Of a stretch of 64,000 bases of DNA, positions 15,766-22,945 are shown one piece after another. The notes under the pieces are model-generated. The model did no database searches. It was given only the letters and a program-made list of their open reading frames with translations, and was not told the DNA's origin. The stretch is from Svornostia abyssi (lineage in GTDB: Bacteria; Actinomycetota; Thermoleophilia; Solirubrobacterales; Solirubrobacteraceae): the NCBI GenBank assembly GCA_024666565.1, contig CP088295.1, positions 4,278,001-4,342,000 on the forward strand. Reading direction: 5' to 3'. Every line of letters begins with the position of its first letter. Position 1 is the stretch's first letter. Made by a program: the position numbers and the translations under genes.

Positions 15766-16887
15766 ATGAGCACCGACCCTGCCCTGGCTGTCCCCCCGCC
15801 GCACGTCGGTCCCTCCCCCGCCGCCGGCCCCGCATCCGAGGACGTCCGCACGATGCGCGTCCTCGTCGCCGACGACGCGCCGTTCAACATCGCCCTCCTG
15901 CTGCGCCTCCTCAAGGACTGGGGCTTCCAGGAGATCCGCACCACCACGGACTCGTCGACCGTCGAACACCTCGTCGAGAGCTGGCAGCCCGACCTGCTCA
16001 TGCTCGATCTGCAGATGCCCGCCCCGGACGGCTTCGAGGTCATGCGACGGCTGAAGGCGTCGCGCAGCGCCGCGTCGGTCCCCATGCCGATCCTCATGCT
16101 CACCGCCGACACGACGATCGAGACGCGCCGCCGCGCTCTCGCCCTCGGCGCCACCGACTTCCTCTGCAAGCCGTTCGACTTCGAAGAGGTCTGCCTGCGG
16201 GCCAGCAACCTGCTGCGCACGCGGCGGCTCGAGCTGCGGCTCGCCGAGCAGAACACGCAGCTCGAAGCGTTCGTCGGCAAGCGCACCGAGGCGCTTGAGC
16301 GCGCGCACCTCGACATGCTCGGCCACCTCGCGCGCGTGGCGGAGTACCGCGACGACGACACGCACCACCACACCGAGCGCGTCGGCCACACCGCCGCGCT
16401 GCTCGGTGAGGCCGTCGGCCTGGGCGCCGACCACGTGACCGTCCTGCGCCGCGCCGCCGAGCTGCATGACATCGGCAAGGTCGCCATCCCGGACCGGATC
16501 CTGCTCAAGCCCGACAAGCTCACCCCGGAGGAGTTCGAGGTCATCAAGACCCACACGACGGCGGGCGCCGACATCCTCGCCGGCAGCAGCTCCGCGTACC
16601 TCGAGATGGCGGCGAGCATCGCGCTCTCACACCACGAACGATGGGACGGCGGCGGCTACCCGGTCGGGCTCTCCGGGCAGGACATCCCGATCGAGAGCCG
16701 GATCGTCATGGTCGCCGACGTCTTCGACGCGCTCACCCACGAGCGGCCCTACAAGGCGGCGATGACCGTCGACGAAGCGCTCGTCCAGATGCGGAAGCAG
16801 ACGGGCACGTTCTTCGACCCGTGGCTGATGTCCGCCTTCGAGCTGCTCGACCACGAGCGGCTCATCGGCGCGCCCGACGCGCCGTAG
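15766..16887 (+). CDS. Response regulator with HD-GYP c-di-GMP phosphodiesterase domain
   Basis: A 373-residue two-domain protein. The receiver domain (about 30-145) has the acidic pocket LVADDAP, phospho-acceptor D81 (LMLDLQMP), the Thr of MLTAD and the Lys of CKPFDF. The HD-GYP domain (about 180-365) has HHHTERVGH, HDIGK (HD near 233-234), KTHTTAGADIL, SHHERWDGGGYP (the GYP signature), and VADVFDAL. Such proteins hydrolyse cyclic di-GMP in response to a sensor kinase. No kinase gene is adjacent, so the partner is encoded elsewhere. Divergent orientation to the ECF sigma factor suggests a shared control region. Confidence 0.94.
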   Translation: MSTDPALAVPPPHVGPSPAAGPASEDVRTMRVLVADDAPFNIALLLRLLKDWGFQEIRTTTDSSTVEHLVESWQPDLLMLDLQMPAPDGFEVMRRLKASRSAASVPMPILMLTADTTIETRRRALALGATDFLCKPFDFEEVCLRASNLLRTRRLELRLAEQNTQLEAFVGKRTEALERAHLDMLGHLARVAEYRDDDTHHHTERVGHTAALLGEAVGLGADHVTVLRRAAELHDIGKVAIPDRILLKPDKLTPEEFEVIKTHTTAGADILAGSSSAYLEMAASIALSHHERWDGGGYPVGLSGQDIPIESRIVMVADVFDALTHERPYKAAMTVDEALVQMRKQTGTFFDPWLMSAFELLDHERLIGAPDAP

Positions 16888-16889
16888 GG

Positions 16890-17852
16890 CTACGCCGGGA
16901 CGGCCTGCCGGTCGCGCGCCTCCCGGGACTGCGTGCGCCAGCGCCCCGGAGCAACGCCGTGCCGGCGCTTGAACGCCGCCGCGAACGCGAACTCCGACGC
17001 GTACCCGACATCGTGGGCGATGGCCGCCAGCCCGTCATCGGTGTCGCGCAGGCGCTCGCGCGCGAGGGCCATCCGCCAGCTCGTCACGTACTCCAGTGGC
17101 GGCTCGCCGACGAGTTGAGCGAACCGCCGGGCGAACGCCGCGCGGCTCAGGCCGACCTGCGCCGCCAGCGTGCCGACGGTCCAGCCGGCCGCCGGGTCGC
17201 CGTGGACGGCCCGCAGCGCCGCGCCGACCTCCGGGTCGTCGAGCGCGCGAAACCACGCGGGAGCGGTCCCGAGATCACGCGCGAAGATCTCGCGCAGCGC
17301 GTGGACGAGCACGACGTCGAGCAGGCGGTCGAGGATCGTCTGCTGGCCCGGCGCGTCGCGTGCCATCTCGCGCGCGAGAAGATCGAGCGCCAGGCGCAGC
17401 GACCCGCCGGCATGTGGGCGGACGTGGGCGACCGGCGGCAGCTCCGCGAGCAGGCTCGCGCAGAGGTCTCCGGAGAAGAGATACGCGCCGCAGAAGAACT
17501 CCGCGTCGGGCGCGCCGTCGCCGTTGGCGTACCGGCGGGGCGACCCCGGCACCGCACCGGTCTCGAGGAACGCCGGCAGCGACATGCAGTCCGCGCCCGG
17601 CGCGTGCGCGAGCTGGTGGGCGACGTCGCCGCGCACGAGCGCGAGATCCCCGGCGACGAGCTGCAGCGGCTCGCCGTGCTCGGGCTCGAGCGTGACGGCT
17701 CCCGCGACGATCGCGTGGATGCCCATCTCGTACGTCGCCGGGAAGTTCAGGCCCCACGGCGCTGTCATCGCCGAGAAGGCGAAGGCCGCACCGCGCGCGC
17801 GGGAGCGTTCCAGGAGATCAACGAGTACATCCACAGGACGAGACGATCGCAT
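16890..17852 (-). CDS. AraC family transcriptional regulator with cupin-type sensor domain
   Basis: A 320-residue regulator. The N-terminal AraC-type cupin (about 1-195; the pattern VLVDLLERSRARGAAF and GLNFPATYEMGIHAI is typical of the Cupin_6 group) is followed by a double helix-turn-helix. HTH1 is around WTVGTLAAQVGLSRAAFARRF and HTH2 around LAAIAHDVGYASEFAFAAAFKRR, ending GVAPGRWR. It is divergent from the NmrA-like gene with only about 50 bp between them, and probably controls that gene and itself. The ATG at 17852 overlaps an AT-rich repeat element, implying a short leader. Confidence 0.93.
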   Translation of the reverse strand: MRSSRPVDVLVDLLERSRARGAAFAFSAMTAPWGLNFPATYEMGIHAIVAGAVTLEPEHGEPLQLVAGDLALVRGDVAHQLAHAPGADCMSLPAFLETGAVPGSPRRYANGDGAPDAEFFCGAYLFSGDLCASLLAELPPVAHVRPHAGGSLRLALDLLAREMARDAPGQQTILDRLLDVVLVHALREIFARDLGTAPAWFRALDDPEVGAALRAVHGDPAAGWTVGTLAAQVGLSRAAFARRFAQLVGEPPLEYVTSWRMALARERLRDTDDGLAAIAHDVGYASEFAFAAAFKRRHGVAPGRWRTQSREARDRQAVPA

Positions 17853-17880
17853 ATTGATCTGCGGTCTTCAAATATGGATC
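17850..17880. promoter_or_regulatory. AT-rich repeats, candidate AraC-family binding site
   Basis: In a GC-rich background this segment carries ATATTGATC (17851-17859) and ATATGGATC (17872-17880), direct repeats matching 8 of 9 and spaced 21 bp, two helical turns. The same stretch also reads as an inverted repeat, CATATT/AATATG. Direct half-sites at this spacing are typical of AraC-family binding. It overlaps the regulator's start and lies about 30 bp upstream of the target gene. Confidence 0.5.
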
Positions 17881-17910
17881 GTCTTGCGATGTGCTGATGT
17901 GATGCGCTCC

Positions 17911-18762
17911 ATGACCGACATCCTGATCCTCGGCGGCACCGGCAAGACCGGCCGCCGCCTCGCCACCGACCTGCGCGAGCAGGGCCACACCGTGCGCACC
18001 GCCGCCCGTTCGGGCGCCGACGTCACCTTCGCCTGGGACGACCCCGCCAGCCGCGTCGCGGCGCTCCAGGGCGCTGACCGCGTCTACCTCGTCCCGCCCG
18101 CGCTGCGCCTCGACTTCGCGCCGCTCGTCGCGGCGTTCCTCGACGAGGCCGTCGCCGCGGGCGTCGGGCACGTCACGTTCCTCAGCGCGGGCGGCGTGCA
18201 GTACGCGCCGCCCGAGGTGCCGCTGCGCGCCGTCGAGCTCCAGCTCGCCGGTCGCGACGACCTCACGCACACCATCCTGCGCCCGTCGTGGTTCCTGCAG
18301 AACCTCACCGAGGGCTTCATGCAGCCGATGGTCGCCGACGGCGAGCTCGCGCTGCCGGCCGGCGACGGGGCCGAGGCGTTCATCGACGCCGAGGACATCG
18401 CGGCCGTCGCCGCCGCGACGCTCGCAGACCCGGCGGCGCACGCGGGTCGCGCGTACGACCTCACCGGGCCCGAAGCGATCACGCACGCCGATCTCGTCGC
18501 GCGGATCTCCGCCGCCACCGGTCGCGACGTCCGGTACGTCGACGCCGACCGTGCCGCATGGATCGACGGCGTCCAGGCGGCCGGCGTTCCCGCCGACTAC
18601 GCCCAGTTGCTCGCGGGGCTCCTCGACCTCATCCGCGACGGCCAGGGCTCGCGGCCCACGGGCGATGTCGCGGCCGTGCTCGGCCGCCCGGCCCGCAGCG
18701 TCGACGCGTTCATCGCCGACGCCGCGGCGTCCGGCGTCTGGCGCGCCGCAGCACCGGCCTGA
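17911..18762 (+). CDS. NmrA-like NAD(P)-binding protein
   Basis: Atypical SDR of 283 aa in the NmrA/quinone-reductase-2-like group. Rossmann motif GGTGKTGRR is at residues 7-15, then a DRVYLVPPAL strand, VTFLSAGGVQYAP and the HTILRPSWFLQNL motif near residue 120. This RPxxFMxN-type block is diagnostic for the group. No YxxxK is present, consistent with either a redox-sensing or an NADPH-dependent reductase role. Two starts are possible, ATG 17902 and ATG 17911; the latter starts directly at the fold. It is divergent from and probably regulated by the AraC protein at 16890. Confidence 0.88.
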   Translation: MTDILILGGTGKTGRRLATDLREQGHTVRTAARSGADVTFAWDDPASRVAALQGADRVYLVPPALRLDFAPLVAAFLDEAVAAGVGHVTFLSAGGVQYAPPEVPLRAVELQLAGRDDLTHTILRPSWFLQNLTEGFMQPMVADGELALPAGDGAEAFIDAEDIAAVAAATLADPAAHAGRAYDLTGPEAITHADLVARISAATGRDVRYVDADRAAWIDGVQAAGVPADYAQLLAGLLDLIRDGQGSRPTGDVAAVLGRPARSVDAFIADAAASGVWRAAAPA

Positions 18763-18787
18763 CCGGGCTCAGCCGCCGCTCCAGCGC

Positions 18788-20471
18788 TTGCGGCGCAGCG
18801 CGCTGAATCACATCGCTAGCGTCCCCGGCATCGCCGCCGCCTCGCTCACCCCGGGCCGCAAGCGCCTCGTCCTCGTCGCCGCGATCATGGGCTCGTTCGT
18901 CGCGGGCCTCGACGCGACGGTCATCAACGTCGCGCTGCCCGCGATCCAGGAGGACCTGGGCGGCGGGCTGGCCGGGCAGCAGTGGGTGTCGAACGCGTAC
19001 CTGCTCACGCTCGGCTCCCTGATCCTCATCGGCGGCTCGCTGGGGGACGTCTACGGCGAGCGGCGCGTGTTCGCGATCGGCGTCGCGGGGTTCGGCATCG
19101 CGTCACTCGGGTGCGCGCTCGCGCCGACGATCGAGGCCCTCGTCGGCGCGCGTGCCATCCAGGGCGTCTTCGGCGCGCTGCTGACCCCGAGCGCGCTCGC
19201 GGTGATCGTCAGCGCCTTCCCGCCGGACGAGCGCGGAGCGGCGATCGGGTCGTGGACCGCGTGGGCGGGCATCGCCATGGTCGTCGGGCCGTTCGTCGGC
19301 GGGTGGCTCATCGACGCCACGTCGTGGCGCTGGATCTTCGCGATCAACGTGCCGTTCGTCATCGCCACGCTCGCGCTGGTCGTCGTCGCGATCCCGGCGC
19401 CCACACCCGGGCGAATCCGGCGACGGGTCGACTGGGCGGGCGCGGTCCTCTGCGCGCTCGGCCTCGCCGGGCCCGTGTACGCGCTGATCCGCCAACCAGA
19501 CATGGGCTGGGGATCCGCCGAGGTCGCCGGCCCGCTCCTCGGCGGGGTGGCGGTCTTTGCGGCGTTCCTCGTCCGCGAGGCGCGCACCTCCGACCCGATG
19601 CTCCCGCTCGGGCTGTTCCGCCGGCGCAACTTCGCGATCGGGAATCTGGAGACGTTCTCGATGTACGGCGGCCTCTCGGTCACGTTCTTCTTCCTCGTCC
19701 TGTTCCTCCAGCAGGTCGCCCGGCTTCAACGCGTTGCAGGCGGGGTTGGCCACGCTGCCCTCGACCGTCGTGATGTTCCTGTTGTCCAAGCGCTTCGGCG
19801 CGCTCGCCGACCGGTTCGGCCCGCGGTTCTTCATGGGCGTCGGCCCGCTCGTGTCGGCCGCGGGCCTCGCCTGGTTCGTGCGGATCGATGCCGACGTGAC
19901 CTACGTCGTCGACGTCCTCCCCGGGCTGCTCGTGTTCAGCCTGGGCCTGGCGATGACCGTCGCCCCGCTCACCGCGACGGTGCTCGCCGATGCCGACGAA
20001 TCGAACGCCGGCATCGCGTCGGGGGTCAACAACGCGATCGCGCGCGTCGCGGGACTGCTGGGGATCGCCGCGCTCGGCGCCGTGGTGGCCGCCGTCTTCG
20101 CCTCCGCGATCGACGACCAGCTCGCCGGCGTCGAGCTGACCCCCGCCGGGGAGCGCGTCGTCGCCGTCGCCCGGGAGCAGACGCTCGCGCAGGCCGACAC
20201 GAGCGGCCTGCCGCCGGCCGAGGCGCAGGCCGTCTCGGCCGCCGTGCAGGACGCATCGGTCGACGCGTTCCGCCGTGCCATGGCGATCTCCGCCGGGCTC
20301 GTGGCGCTCGGCGGACTGCTCGGGCTGGCGGGCATCGTCAACCCGCGCCGACACGTCGACGCCGAGGACTGCGCGGGTGGGCAGATCGCCGGGGTGCCCG
20401 AGGACGTCGCCGACTGCTTCGAGGCCGGCGAGCTGCCGGTCGTCTCGCTGCCCACTGCGGGCCGTACGTAG
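18788..20471 (+). pseudogene. DHA2-type MFS drug/metabolite exporter, one-base frameshift
   Basis: A 14-helix EmrB/QacA-like transporter. Motifs include LDATVINVALPAIQ in TM1, GSLGDVYGERR (motif A, loop 2-3), WRWIFAINVPF after TM6, and the second-half block APLTATVLADADESNAGIASGVNNAIARVAG. The frame breaks after VLFLQQVA. Removing one C from GCCCGGC (19718-19724) gives LQQVAGFNALQAGLATLP, the normal family sequence, and a 560-aa protein. The start is uncertain: TTG 18788 keeps TM1 intact, while ATG 18887 would clip it. The gene lies 26 bp after the NmrA-like gene, so it may belong to that operon. Confidence 0.82.
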
Positions 20472-20474
20472 GGC

Positions 20475-21008
20475 ATGCGCATCCCCGGCCCCGTCGCCAA
20501 CTGGGGTGCGGCCGACGACGAGACCGCCCGGCCCGAACCCTGCGACCGCCTGCTCCCCGACGCCGACGTGGTCCTGCACCGCGCGGTCGACGTCGCGGCG
20601 CCCGTGCCGCTCGTCTTCCGCTGGCTCTGCCAGCTGCGGGCCGCGCCCTACAGCTACGACACGATCGACAACTTCGGGCGCCGCAGCCCGCAGGAGCTCA
20701 CACCCGGGCTCGACGACCTCCAGCCGGGGATCCCGTTCATGACGTTCTTCACGCTGTCGAGCTTCGCGCCCGACGACCACGTGACGCTGTGGGTCGACGG
20801 GATGCCCGGCCCCGTCGCTGTGACGTACGCGGCGCGGCCGGGTCCGCGCGGCGCGCGCATCTACGTGCGCATGCTCTGGCGCGCGCCCGGGATGCCGTTC
20901 GGCAGGCGCGCCGCGGGCCTGTTCCTGTCCGCAGGCGACCTCGTGATGATGCGCCGCCAGCTCCTGAACCTCCGCGACCTCGCCGAACGCGACGCGGCGC
21001 GCGCGTGA
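20475..21008 (+). CDS. SRPBCC-like (polyketide cyclase/START fold) protein
   Basis: A 177-residue protein. The pattern LHRAVDVAAPVPLVFRWLCQLRAAPYSYD near the N-terminus and the C-terminal long helix (GDLVMMRRQLLNLRDLAE) match the helix-grip SRPBCC fold that binds small hydrophobic ligands. No catalytic residue can be named. The ATG at 20475 lies 4 bp after the exporter stop, so the two are probably cotranscribed. It is convergent with the TetR gene, the stop codons being directly adjacent. Confidence 0.72.
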   Translation: MRIPGPVANWGAADDETARPEPCDRLLPDADVVLHRAVDVAAPVPLVFRWLCQLRAAPYSYDTIDNFGRRSPQELTPGLDDLQPGIPFMTFFTLSSFAPDDHVTLWVDGMPGPVAVTYAARPGPRGARIYVRMLWRAPGMPFGRRAAGLFLSAGDLVMMRRQLLNLRDLAERDAARA

Positions 21009-21584
21009 TCAGACGGCGACGAGCGCAGACCGCAGCGACGCCTCGAGCTCCGCGCCCACGTCGTCCAGCGGCCCGGTGCTGCGCTCGGCGCGGCACAGCA
21101 CCACGGCGCCCTCGATCGCCGCGACGGTGGTCGTCGCCAGGCGACGCGCACGCTCCTCCTCCACGCCGGCGCCGTGCAGGCCGTCGGCCAGCTCCCGGGT
21201 CCAGCGCCGGAACGCGGCGGCGGCCGCCTCGGTGACCTCGGGCTCGTCGTCGTTGGCCTCGACCGACACGGCGACGACCGGGCACCCGGCCCGGAACTCG
21301 CTCGCGCGCAGGATCTCGGCCCACACGCCGAGGAACGCACGCAGCGTCTCGACGGGGTCACCGCTCTCTTCAAGCGACGCGATCGCGTCGCCGACCCAAC
21401 CACCCGACATCTCCACGGCCTCGCGGACGAGCTGGCGCTTGCCCTCGGGGAAGTGGTGGTAGATGGACCCGCGCGGCGCGCCGCTGTGCTCGATGACGTC
21501 GCGGAAACTCGTGCCGCTCAGGCCACGCTCGCGCAGGAGCAGGGCGGCGCTCTGGACCATCCGGGTGCGGCTGTCAGCAGACAT
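21009..21584 (-). CDS. TetR/AcrR family regulator (YxaF/LmrA-like)
   Basis: A 191-residue repressor. The N-terminal HTH is SGTSFRDVIEHSGAPRGSIYHHFPEGKRQL (about residues 23-52, split here at SIYHHF), typical of the YxaF/LmrA-type group. The ligand domain carries RAGCPVVAVSVEAND, a block seen in regulators of drug and flavonoid exporters. The ATG at 21584 follows a perfect inverted repeat. The facing MFS exporter at 18788 is a natural target, though the operator sits next to the regulator and the small gene at 21647. Confidence 0.92.
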   Translation of the reverse strand: MSADSRTRMVQSAALLLRERGLSGTSFRDVIEHSGAPRGSIYHHFPEGKRQLVREAVEMSGGWVGDAIASLEESGDPVETLRAFLGVWAEILRASEFRAGCPVVAVSVEANDDEPEVTEAAAAAFRRWTRELADGLHGAGVEEERARRLATTTVAAIEGAVVLCRAERSTGPLDDVGAELEASLRSALVAV

Positions 21585-21602
21585 CTATGACGAAGATCAT
21601 AG
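21585..21602. promoter_or_regulatory. Inverted repeat operator with embedded -10, upstream of TetR gene
   Basis: CTATGA-CGAAGA-TCATAG is a perfect 6-bp inverted repeat with a 6-base spacer, ending at the TetR start codon. On the minus strand it contains TATGAT (21601-21596), a good -10 hexamer placed so that transcription would begin about five bases before the ATG. This implies autoregulation on a nearly leaderless mRNA. No convincing -35 is seen. Confidence 0.55.
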
Positions 21603-21646
21603 GCACCCGGCGGCAGACCGACGCCCGGTCGGGCACACTGGCGCGC

Positions 21647-21832
21647 ATGCCCACGCACGCCGTCGATCACGTTCGCACCCGCACACCCGCCGGCACGCTG
21701 GCCCGCAACACCGACGCCGTCGAAGCCGTCCTCCAGCGCCGGGAGGACGAGGGGTTCCGGCTCGTCTCAGCGGTCCCCGAGACGGACAACGGCGACCTCG
21801 TGGGCGTGCTCCTGTTGTTCGTCCGTGACTGA
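21647..21832 (+). CDS. Small protein, DUF4177-like
   Basis: A 61-residue protein ending in RREDEGFRLVSAVPETDNGDLVGVLLLFVRD. This matches the pattern of DUF4177-type small proteins, a helix followed by GW/F-E/R-LVS and a C-terminal strand. An in-frame ATG at 21587 would add 20 residues but would place the start inside the operator repeat, so 21647 is preferred. It is divergent from the TetR regulator. The function is unknown, and it could be a chance frame. Confidence 0.5.
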   Translation: MPTHAVDHVRTRTPAGTLARNTDAVEAVLQRREDEGFRLVSAVPETDNGDLVGVLLLFVRD

Positions 21833-21959
21833 CGGACGCGCGACCGCCTGTCGCACCTTCCAAAATCATGCCCATCACGCTCAAGTTCCCGGTCTGAGCT
21901 GCCGAGAGGACCCTTGCCGGCCAGTCGAGGGGGGACTGGCCAAGAGTCCGGAGGCAAGG

Positions 21960-22871
21960 ATGCCACTTCGTAAGCAGGGGCCCGCGGCCATCGCCGCAGC
22001 CGTTGCGGTTCTGTCCATGACCGCGCTGCCCGCCACAGCACAGGCGGGCGTTCTCAGCAGTCTGTTCAAGCCGAAGACGACGTCGTCGACGACCACCACC
22101 ACGACGACCAACGCCGAGGGCAAGACCACCTCGATCGTCACGACGGCGAACTCCACGCAGCCGCTGCCGTCATCGGAGCAGGTGACCAGCGCGGCCGTCC
22201 CGGCCCCGTCCGCGTGCCAGGAGCTGCCGACCAGCAAGGCCTTCCAGCGCGTCGACGGCGACGCCGCCGACTACTCGATCGCGCCCGGCGGCAACTTCGA
22301 GAGCGGTACCGCCGGCTGGACGCTCAGCCGCGGCGCGAAGATCGCCAGTGGCAACGAGACGCTCGGGGTGTCGGGCGGCTCGAAGTCGCTGCAGATGCCG
22401 CTCGGCTCGTCCGCGCTCTCCCCGGCGTTCTGCGTCGATGAGAGCCACCCGCACTTCCGCTTCGTCTTCAAGGTCGACAACGCGGTCCTCACCGGCTTCC
22501 TCGCGCACGTCGTCTACAAGGACGCAGCGGGCAAGATCACGGGCGTCGAGCTGGTGTCGTCGAAGGCGATCTCGCTGACGCCGTCGACGTGGCAGGCGTC
22601 GCCGAAGAGCCCGCTGGCCACGATCATCCCGCTGAACCCCACGACGAAGAGCACCACCGTCCAGCTGAAGCTCACGGCGCTCAGCCCGACGGATCTCGTC
22701 AACGACACGGCCTCGGCCATCATCGGCCAGAACCCGCTCGTCGACTTCGTCACCCAGGTCGGCGGCTCGGGGGCGAACGTCGTCTCGACCATCACCGGGC
22801 TGTTCGGCAACACCACGAACATCGGTGTGACCGTCGACAGCGTGATGGTGGACCCCTACCGCCGGCGCTGA
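21960..22871 (+). CDS. Predicted secreted protein of unknown function
   Basis: A 303-residue exported protein. The signal peptide has basic residues (MPLRKQG), a hydrophobic stretch AAIAAAVAVLSMTALPA and cleavage after AQA near residue 26. A low-complexity Thr/Ser linker (about residues 38-62, including seven consecutive Thr) follows. The globular part has a carbohydrate-binding-module-like beta pattern (GGNFESGTAGWTLSRGAKI, then a Cys pair at CQELP and FCVDES). The opening sequence xNFESGxxGW is typical of jelly-roll modules. A GGAGG ribosome-binding site lies a few bases before ATG 21960. Its stop is followed by a strong terminator. No enzyme motif is seen. Confidence 0.78.
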   Translation: MPLRKQGPAAIAAAVAVLSMTALPATAQAGVLSSLFKPKTTSSTTTTTTTNAEGKTTSIVTTANSTQPLPSSEQVTSAAVPAPSACQELPTSKAFQRVDGDAADYSIAPGGNFESGTAGWTLSRGAKIASGNETLGVSGGSKSLQMPLGSSALSPAFCVDESHPHFRFVFKVDNAVLTGFLAHVVYKDAAGKITGVELVSSKAISLTPSTWQASPKSPLATIIPLNPTTKSTTVQLKLTALSPTDLVNDTASAIIGQNPLVDFVTQVGGSGANVVSTITGLFGNTTNIGVTVDSVMVDPYRRR

Positions 22872-22896
22872 CCCTTCCTCCTCCTCGGGACAGGCA

Positions 22897-22926
22897 CGAA
22901 GGGCCCGGCATGCGCCGGGCCCTTCG
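22897..22926. terminator. Bidirectional hairpin terminator
   Basis: A perfect 13-bp stem, CGAAGGGCCCGGC pairing with GCCGGGCCCTTCG, closes a 4-base ATGC loop. It lies between the ends of the convergent secreted-protein gene (22871) and GT39 gene (22946), so it can terminate both. There is no U tract, as is common for actinobacterial hairpins. Confidence 0.75.
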
Positions 22927-22945
22927 TCGTGCTGGCAGTGGATGC

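Noticed and set aside
16890..18762. NmrA-like protein as a classical SDR dehydrogenase
   Set aside because: No YxxxK motif and the RPSWFLQN block point to the atypical NmrA group instead.
18551..21235. 894-codon frame as a single giant protein
   Set aside because: Only its part up to about 19720 encodes the MFS protein. After the frameshift it is an Arg-rich shadow running through the SRPBCC and TetR genes.
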